64,000 bases of DNA from Marinihelvus sp942491555 (GTDB taxonomy: Bacteria; Pseudomonadota; Gammaproteobacteria; Xanthomonadales; SZUA-36): the NCBI GenBank assembly GCA_942491555.1, contig CALOBN010000006.1:1-64000 (forward strand), written 5' to 3'. Positions 25,392-34,077 of the stretch are shown piece by piece (the stretch's first letter is position 1; every line of letters begins with the position of its first letter). Below the pieces are notes generated by a model, which was given only the letters and a program-made list of their open reading frames with translations, did no database searches and was not told where the DNA came from. The translations under genes were made by a program, and so were the position numbers.

Positions 25392-27265
25392 GGGGTCACC
25401 TCCATGGCAAAGGTCCAGGGCAGCGCGGTAATGAAATTTACCGCCAGGCCGATACGCTCATTGCCCTGGGTTCCGTTGAGATTCATGATTTCCTGGCCGA
25501 GCATGGCGCTGGCCAGCGCAGCGTCACCATTTTCAAGCTCCGCAAAGCTGTATATCCGGTCGGAATTTTCGCGGTTCATCAGGGCCCCAAAGTCAAAGCC
25601 CGTGGCCAGCATGGCGTGCAGTTGGGCGCGGGCCAGGACATCCAGTCGCGCCCCTCCATCAGCAACAAAATGGTTCCACAGCCAGTCGGCCACCTCACTC
25701 ACCACGTGCTGGCCGCGGGTATTGGCAGGGATTACCGTGCTCCAGTCCCGGCGCCACATTGTGAACGGCTGCCCGGGTGCCGGCTGGTAGGCCTCCGTGG
25801 CTTTGCCGAGGAAGCCGGGATCAGTGACATTGGCGTCCCAGGCGCTTTTAAACACGAAGCGGTCATTGGCCACGTCGTTACCGGTCTGACCACCGAAAAC
25901 ATCCCGTGTGGGCGCAAAAACAAGCGCGCCCTGGTCATTAATCCGCACAATGGGACCCTGGAAAAACAGTTCGGCATTGAACTGTTCGGCGCTGAGCTGA
26001 TTGGCGTTATGAATGATCAGGTTGCGATCGAAGGCATTGCGGTATTTGACCGTACCGGGCGAATGAAACTGCGTGGAGATGGCATAGGCACGCAGGAAGG
26101 CCAGGACGTCAAAATCGGACTCTACCCAGGCAGCCTGCAGGGCCCGGGCTTCATCGGCATCAATGCGGTCGTCACCAAAAAAGCGTATGAACTTCAGCGG
26201 CGTTGCCGCAAGGCTCTCCGGGTGATTGGCCGCTATGGGCCCCAGGGCCGTTAACTTGTCGGCTGCCGTGGCCCCGCAGACCTGTTCGCGCAGGATTTCC
26301 AGGCAGCTGCCCTGTCCCAGGGCTGATGCATAGTGCCTTGACCGGTTGGGTATGGGACGCCCGGCAGCGTCCAGGTGATCAGTAAAGTTGATCGGCGCAA
26401 CAAGCCAGTCAAAAACGGCCTCTGATCCCCAGGCATTGGGCATGGCATCCAGCGCCATGCCGGTCAGCAGCCAGGCATTGTGCTCGATGGTGACATTCTC
26501 GTGGTAGAGCGGATCCTCGTTGGCGCCCTGGATACCGAACAACAACTGAAAATACTCCCGGGCAAAGTCGTCATTACCGTTAAATTGGCCCTGCCGATCA
26601 AAATAGTTGCCATCGTGACCATAGGCGCGTGCGACCGCGGCATGACTCGCGGACTGGGTCATGAGGGCGATGAAATCAGCACCGCTGCTGAGTGCATCAA
26701 CCGTGTCATCGTAGTAAGACCGCATCAGCGTGGGCTGGGTGTTCTGAACGCTGATGGCCGCGTGATAGTTGGTCAGGTACAACGCCGTCTTGTGCAGAAA
26801 GGGATTGCAACCGGGCGTATGCATGAGGCGGGTCCAGGCCAGGTGGAGATGAAGCTGGCTGGCCATGGGCTGCTCGTTATCAAGCGTGTCGTAATAAGGG
26901 CGATTCGCCACGCGTGTGGGGTTATCAACGCGGTCTGAACTCCAGAAGTCCATCATCCCGCGCAACGAGCGGCAATAAATGACGGACGGGTGCCGAATAC
27001 CACTCGGGGAAAGCAGGTAGTTGAATGGCTTGAAGTTCAGCATTTCCTGAATGGCAATTGCCGGTGGCATGTTTGCCCATTTCAGAATCTGCCGATCCTG
27101 AGCCTGTCCGCCGTTGGCGAAGGACTGGAGAACCCGACGCACATGCAGCTCAGACCATTGCGTGGCCGGTACCGGCTGCAGCCCGCCTGGTGGCGCGTCC
27201 TGCGCCTTGACCAGGGAGGCCGCTGCCAACCCGAAGATGACAACCCAGATCCATGATGTCCTCAT
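25388..27265 (-). CDS. DUF1800 exported protein
   Basis: ATG 27265 follows AAGGTG and begins a Sec signal (MRTSWIWVVIFGLAAASLV). The product is 625 residues. Family features are the helical N-terminus with LHVRRVLQSFANGG, LHLAWTRLMHTP, FAREYFQLLFGI (the 'N-FARE-[LY]-[LM]-EL' motif of DUF1800) and a late MLGQEIMNLNGTQGNERI. DUF1800 proteins are large exported helical proteins of unknown role, almost always encoded with DUF1501. Here the stop overlaps the DUF1501 start by 4 bp. No promoter is obvious in the 127 bp upstream of the start. Confidence 0.85.
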   Translation of the reverse strand: MRTSWIWVVIFGLAAASLVKAQDAPPGGLQPVPATQWSELHVRRVLQSFANGGQAQDRQILKWANMPPAIAIQEMLNFKPFNYLLSPSGIRHPSVIYCRSLRGMMDFWSSDRVDNPTRVANRPYYDTLDNEQPMASQLHLHLAWTRLMHTPGCNPFLHKTALYLTNYHAAISVQNTQPTLMRSYYDDTVDALSSGADFIALMTQSASHAAVARAYGHDGNYFDRQGQFNGNDDFAREYFQLLFGIQGANEDPLYHENVTIEHNAWLLTGMALDAMPNAWGSEAVFDWLVAPINFTDHLDAAGRPIPNRSRHYASALGQGSCLEILREQVCGATAADKLTALGPIAANHPESLAATPLKFIRFFGDDRIDADEARALQAAWVESDFDVLAFLRAYAISTQFHSPGTVKYRNAFDRNLIIHNANQLSAEQFNAELFFQGPIVRINDQGALVFAPTRDVFGGQTGNDVANDRFVFKSAWDANVTDPGFLGKATEAYQPAPGQPFTMWRRDWSTVIPANTRGQHVVSEVADWLWNHFVADGGARLDVLARAQLHAMLATGFDFGALMNRENSDRIYSFAELENGDAALASAMLGQEIMNLNGTQGNERIGLAVNFITALPWTFAMEVTP

Positions 27266-27392
27266 GCCTACACCTTTGCTGTGACTTGTACTAATTAAAG
27301 CAGCGGGGGGTATCAACTACCTGCATGAGTGTGTAAAGGCACGTAAAGGATTCAGAGTTTTCGACCGGCCGGGTCGCTTAGGCAAACTGGTT

Positions 27393-27863
27393 TCAGGGCA
27401 AATCGACATGCCGCAACAGCAGCCAGATTCTTTTTCGGATGTTGTTCACCCGCATACTCCAGCGGTATCGCTCGTCATGGCCCAGGTGCGGATAGCGCAA
27501 TTTAAGATCCCGCAAGCGATCGTAGATCGACTCCACCAGCTCACCGGTAGTTTTGCCGGGCCACGAGGCCATATTGGTGCCCTCCAGGGAGGGAAAGGAC
27601 CGGATGCGTCCGCGTTTAAGGCTGTTGAAGTTGAAACCGGCCCGCGCGAGACGCTCGTATTCGGCAGCAGACAACCTGTCCACCACCTCACCCAGCGGCA
27701 CGCGGTCATCCGCAACCATGTCCAGGTACTTGAGGTTGTCACCCAGCTCCAGCACCAGCGCGCGCCGGTCACCCCTGAGCTTGCGACCCCAGGCGCTGAA
27801 CGCACGCAGGGCTGAACCACTGTTTGCGAATACCTGGAATGCAGCGGGGAGAGATAGCGTCAT
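27393..27863 (-). CDS. Conserved hypothetical basic protein, 156 residues
   Basis: This is a soluble, Arg/Leu-rich helical protein (for example DRLSAAEYERLARAGFNF, ESIYDRLRDLKLRYPHLGH). I recognise no domain, signal peptide or catalytic motif. It lies 25 bp downstream of the universal stress protein gene on the same strand and is the last gene of the MBOAT operon. A small regulatory or adaptor protein is possible but not shown. Confidence 0.6.
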   Translation of the reverse strand: MTLSLPAAFQVFANSGSALRAFSAWGRKLRGDRRALVLELGDNLKYLDMVADDRVPLGEVVDRLSAAEYERLARAGFNFNSLKRGRIRSFPSLEGTNMASWPGKTTGELVESIYDRLRDLKLRYPHLGHDERYRWSMRVNNIRKRIWLLLRHVDLP

Positions 27864-27888
27864 CAGGTTTCACCTTTAAAGCAGGTAT

Positions 27889-28326
27889 TCAATCTTCACG
27901 CGTGGGCACCACCAGCACCGGCACCTGTGCCTTGCGCAAAATACCGGCACTGTAGCTGCCAACCAGCACATTGTAGATGGCGCCGTGGCCATGGCTGCCG
28001 ACGACAATCAAGGCGGCATCGCATTTTTGTGCCTGCTCAAGGGTCGTTGCAACAGTAGGCCCCTGAACCAGCAGCGCCGTGGCCTCTATACCCTCATCGC
28101 GCAACGACCGGGCAAACTCCTGGACGGCACGATGTTCTCTGCGGAATTCTTCAGCCACTTGCACGCGCACATCATCCGGACCCACCTCGAAGCCCACAAA
28201 ATCGGGATCGGGTTCGGCGACATGTAGAAGGTAGACGTGGGCGCCGCCCTGTCGTGCCACATGGCGGGCTGCTTCCACGACGCGCGCAGATGCCCCGGAT
28301 AAATCCAGTGCGACCAGGATGTTCAT
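27889..28326 (-). CDS. Universal stress protein (UspA family)
   Basis: This 145-residue single-domain USP begins MNILVALDLSGAS, with the Asp of the nucleotide site, and carries the ATP-binding signature G-x2-G-x9-G-[ST] in VGSHGHGAIYNVLVGSYS. It ends with the usual beta strand VPVLVVPT. Such cytosolic proteins bind ATP or AMP and modulate stress survival. The ATG overlaps the stop of the SGNH-like gene by 4 bp, so it is co-translated with the envelope-acylation pair. That is an unusual partner and hints at a link between energy state and acylation. Confidence 0.85.
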   Translation of the reverse strand: MNILVALDLSGASARVVEAARHVARQGGAHVYLLHVAEPDPDFVGFEVGPDDVRVQVAEEFRREHRAVQEFARSLRDEGIEATALLVQGPTVATTLEQAQKCDAALIVVGSHGHGAIYNVLVGSYSAGILRKAQVPVLVVPTRED

Positions 28327-29438
28327 GGCGTGTCTCCAGCTGAATCTTTTGCTGCCAATTCACGCATGACCAGGCCATGGAAAGCACCTGTAAAGCGATC
28401 AGCCTCGCTGGCGGCCATATGGGACCATTCGGGCAGCCAGTAACCCTGCATTTCAGGGTGGTCCTCAAAGTGCAGCCCAATTGCGCCGGTGCGCTCCATC
28501 AGCACATCCCAGGACAGCTCGCGCGGGTTGCCGTCGGGTTCAGAGACCGCGTAATGACCATCGTAAGGGAGCACAGCAAAAATCACCTGGCTGCCACTGG
28601 CTACCAGCTTCTCGTAGGCACCCACCGCCCGGTCGATCTGTTCGGCACGCGACTTAACAGCACGTTGCTGATCTTCCTCCGGACGTTCGGCCATCGGCTC
28701 CCAGCCCTGCGCCCAGATATTCCGCACTTCATTCTGATAGGCCTCGTTCTCTTCGAGGCGTTTCCACAGTCGCGCATTGCGGTTGCGTTCGCGGGTGACG
28801 AGTTTGCGCTGATCCGGAGAGTAGTCGGCACCCTCGCGAATCGGTAAAGGCAGACGTTCGACAATCTTCGGCAGGGACAGGTCATCGGTGTAAAACGCCA
28901 GCCACGGCTCAAACAGCACGGATACCTTGTGACCGAACCACTGGGCGGGCGTTTCCTCCTCATAGGCATCAATGAGATCGCTTTGAAACTCGAATCCTGA
29001 GAAAAACAGCCACGGCGCGACACCAACAATTAAGTTGCCAGTGAAATCCGGATCGTCGGCGAGGCCCTCCATCACGCGTAACGGGCTGGTGCCCTCAACG
29101 GCCAGCTGGATCGGTTCGCGGCCATCTATAGCCGTCCACACCGGAATCTGCAGATCGTAGTAAACGCGCGAGGAGCCGATGAACACCCAGCCATCACCCT
29201 CGCCGTGGTCAATGCGGCGACGCTGCTCCGCCCAGGCGCCGGGTGAACCGCGATAGTCACCCGAGGGAACACCCAGGCTGCGCGCCCAGGATTCCATCGC
29301 CGCCATGCCTGCCAAAAACACCAGCAGCGCAAGCCAACCAGCCCGCCCCAGAGCAGGCACAGCGCGCTTCACCACATCCGAGCCTGCATGATGCAGGTCA
29401 GCTGCAGTGCGATCAGAACTGGAAGTAGATGAAGGCAT
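28323..29438 (-). CDS. SGNH/AlgJ-like membrane-anchored partner of MBOAT
   Basis: ATG 29438 is preceded by GGGAGG; a 24-bp longer start lacks that support. The 371-residue product has one N-terminal membrane span (AGWLALLVFLAGMAAM), then a periplasmic domain. Block I of the SGNH fold is FIGSSRVYYDL (the Ser nucleophile) and a late WLPEWSHMAASE supplies a possible His. AlgJ/AlgX/DltD-like proteins transfer acyl groups brought across the membrane by an MBOAT protein; the upstream gene, overlapping by 26 bp, is exactly that. The acceptor (a polysaccharide or other envelope polymer) is unknown because no polymer synthesis genes are near. Confidence 0.7.
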   Translation of the reverse strand: MPSSTSSSDRTAADLHHAGSDVVKRAVPALGRAGWLALLVFLAGMAAMESWARSLGVPSGDYRGSPGAWAEQRRRIDHGEGDGWVFIGSSRVYYDLQIPVWTAIDGREPIQLAVEGTSPLRVMEGLADDPDFTGNLIVGVAPWLFFSGFEFQSDLIDAYEEETPAQWFGHKVSVLFEPWLAFYTDDLSLPKIVERLPLPIREGADYSPDQRKLVTRERNRNARLWKRLEENEAYQNEVRNIWAQGWEPMAERPEEDQQRAVKSRAEQIDRAVGAYEKLVASGSQVIFAVLPYDGHYAVSEPDGNPRELSWDVLMERTGAIGLHFEDHPEMQGYWLPEWSHMAASEADRFTGAFHGLVMRELAAKDSAGDTP

Positions 29439-30834
29439 CGCTTCCTCCCTGCGTCGTGACAATGGCCCACAACATGATGCCCCAGACCACGCCGATCAGC
29501 CACCTGGGTGCAGCGCCGACCACCTCGTCAAGGCGGCGGTTGCGCATAAACCAGTGGATACCCAGCATTGCTGCCGTGACGATGGAAACCGTCCACACCT
29601 CGACGGTCCACAACACCCGCTCACCCGCGAGGTCGAAGGTCAGCATGGTGTCGAGCAGGCGCCAGGCGGTGGCAAAATCTTCAGCGCGGAAAAAGACCCA
29701 GGTAATGTTGATCAGAAAATAGGTCAGCAGCGCCAGCGCCAGCTGCGGCAGCCAGCGCCGCCAGAAGGCATTTCCACCAAACCGCCCTACAAGCCAGCGC
29801 TCGGCCGCAAGATAAGCACCATGCAATCCGCCCCACACAACAAAGGTCCAGCTCGCGCCGTGCCACAAGCCGCCGATCAACATGGTGGTCATCAGGTTGG
29901 CGTAGGTGCGCAGATCACCTTTGCGGTTACCGCCCAGTGGGATGTATACGTAATCACGCAACCAGGTAGACAGGGAAATATGCCAACGCCGCCAGAAATC
30001 TGAAAATCCGATGGCGGCATAGGGATAGCGAAAGTTATCCGGCAGGGAAAAGCCCAGGGTCAGCGCAACACCGATGGCGGTGGTGGAGTACCCGGCAAAA
30101 TCGCAGAAAATCTGGCCCGAGAACGCCAGCGTGCCGAGCCAGGCATCCAGTGGATAGAGCATCTCATCAGCGCCAAAGACAGCATCTGCCGGGCCGGCAA
30201 GAAAACCGTCGGCAATGACAATTTTACTGAACATGCCAATGGTCATCAGCGCCAGGCCCCACTTCAACTGCGGCATGCTGGCCACATGCGGATACTTGAA
30301 CTGCGGGATCAACGTGGTCGGCCGCACAATCGGACCAGCCACTAACTGCGGGAAAAACGTCACAAACAGGGCAAAATCCAGAAATGATTTGGCCGGTTTG
30401 GAGCGCTTTAGATAGATATCCAGCGTGTAGGCCATGGTCTGGAAGGTATAAAACGAGATACCCACGGGCAAAATGATGTCCCAGGCCGGCGGTTCATAGG
30501 CAATACCCATAGCGGCCATCAGGGCCTGGAAGTTTTCCAGCAGAAACCCGCCATACTTGAAGTATCCGAGCAAGCCGAGATTGACCGCGATACTGATCAG
30601 CAGCAGCGCACGCCTCCGCGAGCGCCTGTGCTCAACATACAGTCGTTTGGCCACGAGCCAGTCCACCACGGTGGACAGCCACAACAGCAGCACAAAGGGC
30701 GGGTTCCAGGCCGCGTAAAACACGTAGCTTGCAATCAGCAAATTGAATTTCTTGACGCGCCAGGGAAATGGCGCGTAATGCAGGGCCAGCACCACGCAGA
30801 AAAAGACTATAAAGGTGAGTGAATTGAACAGCAT
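29413..30834 (-). CDS. MBOAT-family membrane O-acyltransferase (AlgI-like)
   Basis: This 473-residue polytopic protein has the characteristic MBOAT sequence: VGISFYTFQTMAYTLDIY, FVTFFPQLVAGPIVR, FSDFWRRWHISLSTWLRDY with YIPLGGNRKG, and the catalytic His in IGGLWHGASWTFVVWG. AlgI-type members pass acetyl or other acyl groups across the inner membrane for O-acylation of exported polymers. It heads the operon MBOAT, SGNH partner, universal stress protein, hypothetical (30834 down to 27393). ATG 30834 lacks a strong ribosome-binding site. The last residues (DAFIYFQF) match the family's usual end. Confidence 0.9.
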   Translation of the reverse strand: MLFNSLTFIVFFCVVLALHYAPFPWRVKKFNLLIASYVFYAAWNPPFVLLLWLSTVVDWLVAKRLYVEHRRSRRRALLLISIAVNLGLLGYFKYGGFLLENFQALMAAMGIAYEPPAWDIILPVGISFYTFQTMAYTLDIYLKRSKPAKSFLDFALFVTFFPQLVAGPIVRPTTLIPQFKYPHVASMPQLKWGLALMTIGMFSKIVIADGFLAGPADAVFGADEMLYPLDAWLGTLAFSGQIFCDFAGYSTTAIGVALTLGFSLPDNFRYPYAAIGFSDFWRRWHISLSTWLRDYVYIPLGGNRKGDLRTYANLMTTMLIGGLWHGASWTFVVWGGLHGAYLAAERWLVGRFGGNAFWRRWLPQLALALLTYFLINITWVFFRAEDFATAWRLLDTMLTFDLAGERVLWTVEVWTVSIVTAAMLGIHWFMRNRRLDEVVGAAPRWLIGVVWGIMLWAIVTTQGGSDAFIYFQF

Positions 30835-31097
30835 TGCGCCATGACCCCGATTTTTCTTGTTTGAAAGCGCTTTGTTATCACACCACTATAGAGTAAAAGC
30901 TGCGGTGTCCCGCCGAAAATTGAGTGTTCGTGAATAAACATCCGACGACTGGAAGTCCGCGCGTAAGGCGGCGGGCTGATAGGCGCCCAGGACTGCAGTG
31001 CCCGGGTATGATTTCAGGAACTCGGTAAACCGGGTTTACACCGACGCCTTACTTTGACCCCAACTGTTACCCCCACGAAACGATTGCGAATATCCCT

Positions 31098-31964
31098 TCA
31101 GGGAATCGCCTCCCCCGTGTCGTCCCAGACGTTACCGCTCCACCGGGTGTCAGGGCCAGAGCAGTTGTTTCGAATGCCGTAGCGGTATTCACGACCGAAG
31201 CGATTGCCAATCACGCGGATGTTCGTGCCGTTGCAATAGATGGTGTAATTACCGCCATTAAGCCAGTTGTCGCGGATTTCCACGTTGTCCAGCGGACCCT
31301 CGGCGGTCTGCAGAAACATGCAGGCGTTCGATTTGTAGGGTGCCGGATCTGTGATGGGCATGTCACAGTGGTTGCCGATAAATTGGATATCCTGCCCGGA
31401 GCGTGACTGGTTGCCATCGGCATGGGCGCCGTCGTTGGTGCCCAGGTGGTGAATCCAGGATCGCATCACGACCGTCGGGCCGCCACTGCCCTGCACCTTG
31501 AGGCCGTCGCCGCCACTTTCATGAATTTCCAGCCGGTCAGCGATAAAACCGGTGCCAAGTATGCCGGCACTGCGGATATTCGTAATTTCACCGTCTTCGA
31601 ACAGTCCGCCGGTGTATCCCTCGTTGGCGCGGATGCCGTAAAACGTCCCGCCACCGTCGATGCGGAAGTTGCGCAGCGTCACGTTATTGGCGCGAATCGT
31701 GACAGAGCCGGTAATGTTCGCGTTTTCAATCACTGCCCCGTCCTGCGTGATGATCAGGCTGCCCGATGGCGTAAGGAGCGTCTCGTCAGATGGCCCGGTA
31801 TTGCCTGGCCCGGGCTTGAGCGACTCAAAGCCGTCGGTGAAGACCATTTCGGGCGTCGCCGCCAGTCCGCGAACCATGGAGGTATCTTGTGCAAGGCAAA
31901 GTGCAGGCAGCGCCAGCAATAAAACTGATAACCACGCGGTCAGAAAGGAGGAGGTTTTTGCCAT
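31098..31964 (-). CDS. Secreted right-handed beta-helix protein with DGFE motif near the N-terminus
   Basis: ATG 31964 follows AAAGGA. A Sec signal (LTAWLSVLLLALPALCLAQ) is followed within about 20 residues by MVFTDGFES and a Pro/Gly linker. The rest is parallel beta-helix repeats with regular short strands (NVTLRNFRIDGGGTFYGIRA, VVMRSWIHHLGTNDGAH, NVEIRDNWLNGGN), as in pectate-lyase-like proteins. No catalytic residues can be assigned. The upstream membrane-protein gene overlaps its start by 25 bp, so the two are coupled. It is the only DGFE-type protein in the window with the motif at the mature N-terminus rather than the C-terminus. Confidence 0.7.
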   Translation of the reverse strand: MAKTSSFLTAWLSVLLLALPALCLAQDTSMVRGLAATPEMVFTDGFESLKPGPGNTGPSDETLLTPSGSLIITQDGAVIENANITGSVTIRANNVTLRNFRIDGGGTFYGIRANEGYTGGLFEDGEITNIRSAGILGTGFIADRLEIHESGGDGLKVQGSGGPTVVMRSWIHHLGTNDGAHADGNQSRSGQDIQFIGNHCDMPITDPAPYKSNACMFLQTAEGPLDNVEIRDNWLNGGNYTIYCNGTNIRVIGNRFGREYRYGIRNNCSGPDTRWSGNVWDDTGEAIP

Positions 31965-32599
31965 GCTTTGGAATCCTTTCCGCGCGGGCCATGTGCGACG
32001 CTTAGGTCATTCCACCACACCAGGTTTACAAAGCGGGGGTCATCCCAGAGCGCCAGGCTTAACGGTCGCGAAGTGCGGGGACCGATACCCAGTGGATGAC
32101 GGCCAAGATCGGCGTTGGCCAGGATAAAGGGCTCCGTGTTGTCGTTAATGAAATCGCGGTAGTCCTGCTCAACCACCTGGAGCCGCTGTCGCTCCTGCGT
32201 GTAGTTGAGTAGTGCCAGGCGCAGTGTTTCTGATTCAAGTATCTGCAAATTACCCGACGCGGTAAGGTCTTCAAGCGTTGGATGGCTGGGCGTATAAAAA
32301 CGGGCATTAAGGATATTGCTGGGGTCGCTGGCCGCAAGACGGGCCTGCTCCAATGGCGTGTTTTCATCCGGTGCCAGCGCCGCCTGGAGGTTACCCAGTA
32401 TCACTCTCCGAATTCGCTGATCGCCCGCGATCTCTCTCGCGGCCCCGTCAAATTCAACCGCCAACCCGGCCAGGTACTTCTGTTCCCGCTGACGTTCCTG
32501 GTAGTCGTCCCAGGTCGCATCTACCCACAGTGCAAACAGGATGCTGGCGATAATGGTTGTCGCCTCAAGCGCATAGCGGCCTAAATTTTTTGTTTTCAT
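31940..32599 (-). CDS. Single-span membrane protein of unknown function (DUF6090-like)
   Basis: The 219-residue product has one N-terminal span (LEATTIIASILFALWVDATW) immediately followed by a charged helix (DDYQERQREQKYLAGLAVEF), then a helical periplasmic or cytosolic part. The layout of a short span followed by W-x-x-x-R-x-x-R-x-x-E resembles the DUF6090 group, whose role is unknown. It ends KAWQKPPPF, overlapping the beta-helix gene by 25 bp. I cannot assign a function. Confidence 0.6.
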   Translation of the reverse strand: MKTKNLGRYALEATTIIASILFALWVDATWDDYQERQREQKYLAGLAVEFDGAAREIAGDQRIRRVILGNLQAALAPDENTPLEQARLAASDPSNILNARFYTPSHPTLEDLTASGNLQILESETLRLALLNYTQERQRLQVVEQDYRDFINDNTEPFILANADLGRHPLGIGPRTSRPLSLALWDDPRFVNLVWWNDLSVAHGPRGKDSKAWQKPPPF

Positions 32600-32665
32600 A
32601 TATACCCCTGGGTCTTGATCAACGGCTCGAAATAAATGGGTAAGTCCTCAGGACAGTCAACGCAA

Positions 32666-33049
32666 TTAGCCTGGAACAGGCGTCGTGGCAACACCCATCT
32701 CTTTGGCAACCATCTGCAGCCGGCGATCCATGGTCCACAACCGGGCCGGCGCTGTAAGCATGGTGGCGGCAAGAAGATGCGCGTCCACATACCCAATCCC
32801 GCGCCCCATCAGCTTATGGTTATTGATCAGCTCGAGCACTTCGTCATGTGAAGCTTGGGTGGCCTGAGGCAGTTCCGACAGCCAGGTCAGAATCTCATTG
32901 CGGCGGCGGAGATGGCCGCAGGCAAGTTCACCAATAACCATGGGATGAGCCATCACCCTGCCCCGATTCAACAGGACTTCGAGCTGCTCGCATCCGGAGC
33001 GCAGGAGCTCAACCCAGACGGACGTATCGACCAGCACTGGCCCTGTCAT
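32666..33049 (-). CDS. vapC: VapC-type PIN-domain toxin
   Basis: This 127-residue PIN ribonuclease has its four acidic residues in VLVDTSVWVELL (first Asp), VIGELACG (Glu), GYVDAHLLAAT (Asp) and WTMDRRLQ (Asp). Such toxins cleave tRNA or rRNA when freed from the antitoxin. The start overlaps the end of the antitoxin gene by 4 bp (ATGA). It is full length, with all acidic residues present, so it should be active. The target RNA cannot be predicted. Confidence 0.88.
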   Translation of the reverse strand: MTGPVLVDTSVWVELLRSGCEQLEVLLNRGRVMAHPMVIGELACGHLRRRNEILTWLSELPQATQASHDEVLELINNHKLMGRGIGYVDAHLLAATMLTAPARLWTMDRRLQMVAKEMGVATTPVPG

Positions 33050-33258
33050 TCGGGCCTGGCGCGGCGCCGGGGGGTCTTCTCAAGCTCAGGCTCACTGCCA
33101 CCCAGGGCCGCCAGGCGATGTGCGGCTTCCCGCTGCACCAGAGCTCGCAGCCCTTCTCGCAGCAAGACGGCCTTTTCTTCGATACCGGTAAGTTCCTGCG
33201 CACGGGCCATGAGTTCGTCGTCGATATTGACCGTTGTTCGCATGGGTATGTGACTCAT
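33046..33258 (-). CDS. vapB: VapB-type antitoxin
   Basis: This 70-residue protein (or 65 from the internal ATG 33243) has an N-terminal ribbon-helix-helix-like part, MRTTVNIDDELMARAQELTG, and a charged C-terminus that should cover the toxin active site. It is encoded just before the toxin with a 4-bp overlap. Autoregulation is expected; an inverted repeat lies at 33284-33307 just upstream. Confidence 0.85.
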   Translation of the reverse strand: MSHIPMRTTVNIDDELMARAQELTGIEEKAVLLREGLRALVQREAAHRLAALGGSEPELEKTPRRRARPE

Positions 33259-33283
33259 ATTAATGAATGTGCATTGATATTAG

Positions 33284-33307
33284 CATCAAAACATGCTGTT
33301 TTTGATG
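33284..33307. promoter_or_regulatory. Inverted repeat upstream of vapBC
   Basis: CATCAAAA at 33284-33291 and TTTTGATG at 33300-33307 form an 8-bp inverted repeat around CATGCTGT, 26 bp upstream of the antitoxin start. It may be the operator bound by the VapBC complex. It also lies after the CPBP gene stop on the same strand, so a terminator role is an alternative. Confidence 0.4.
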
Positions 33308-33381
33308 TTATTGCTGTCGGAAATCGCCCCTGTGAGGTCGGGGCAGCCTCACTCCGACGCCGGAAATTCGAGGTCGCGCTG

Positions 33382-34077
33382 TCAGTAGTAGAGAAAGTAG
33401 ACCAGGAGTATCGCCAGAAAATTGTACAGGCCATGCGCAACAATCGGGGCTGTCAGCCTGCCTGTTGTAATGAACAGGATTGTGTAGGCAATCGTAGGCA
33501 CCGTGATGTCCATCAACGCGACCGGAGTTGATGGCAGATGCCCCGCAATAAAGATGACAGCGGACAGAACAGCGGCCACGTACAGTCCGGTTTTGGGGTT
33601 GGAGAAGTTCTCTTTCAGCGCATTAATAAAGTAACCGCGGTTGAATATCTCCTCGGTGATTCCCCCGCCGATGACCCCCAGCGCGACATATGACAGCAGC
33701 GTGATGAACCCGCCGGCCTGCATTTCAACCATTGCCTGGACATCAGACCGCCCGGCGCCACCGGTTGCCGGGATAATCCACAGAAACTGAAGTGCCGTCC
33801 AGGCCAGCCCTACCCCGACGCCAATAACAACATCTTTTTTACTAAAAACCAGGCCGATGAAGTCGAAATCATGCCCTACTCTTTGCAGTGAAAACCTCAC
33901 CAGCAGCGTGACGGTAAAAAACTGAAACAGGGCGGTATAAAGGAGGTTGATTCCGCTTAAGCCCCCGTTCCATTTTGTAATGCCGAAGAACAGATTAGGC
34001 AGGATGAAAAGGACATAGCCGCCCAGGATGGTGAGGATGAAAATCGTAACTTTTCTGGCACGGCTGGTTTGAGTCAT
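33382..34077 (-). CDS. CPBP-family (CAAX-like) intramembrane metalloprotease
   Basis: The 231-residue polytopic protein has the three family motifs: GGITEEIFNRGYF (EExxxR), VIFIAGHLPS (FxxxH) and APIVAHGLYNF (HxxxN). These glutamate/His enzymes cleave within the membrane; bacterial members process bacteriocins, lipoproteins or signalling peptides. No obvious peptide substrate gene is adjacent, unless the short open frame at 34282 on the other strand is one. It lies alone between vapBC and the giant-protein gene. Confidence 0.88.
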   Translation of the reverse strand: MTQTSRARKVTIFILTILGGYVLFILPNLFFGITKWNGGLSGINLLYTALFQFFTVTLLVRFSLQRVGHDFDFIGLVFSKKDVVIGVGVGLAWTALQFLWIIPATGGAGRSDVQAMVEMQAGGFITLLSYVALGVIGGGITEEIFNRGYFINALKENFSNPKTGLYVAAVLSAVIFIAGHLPSTPVALMDITVPTIAYTILFITTGRLTAPIVAHGLYNFLAILLVYFLYY

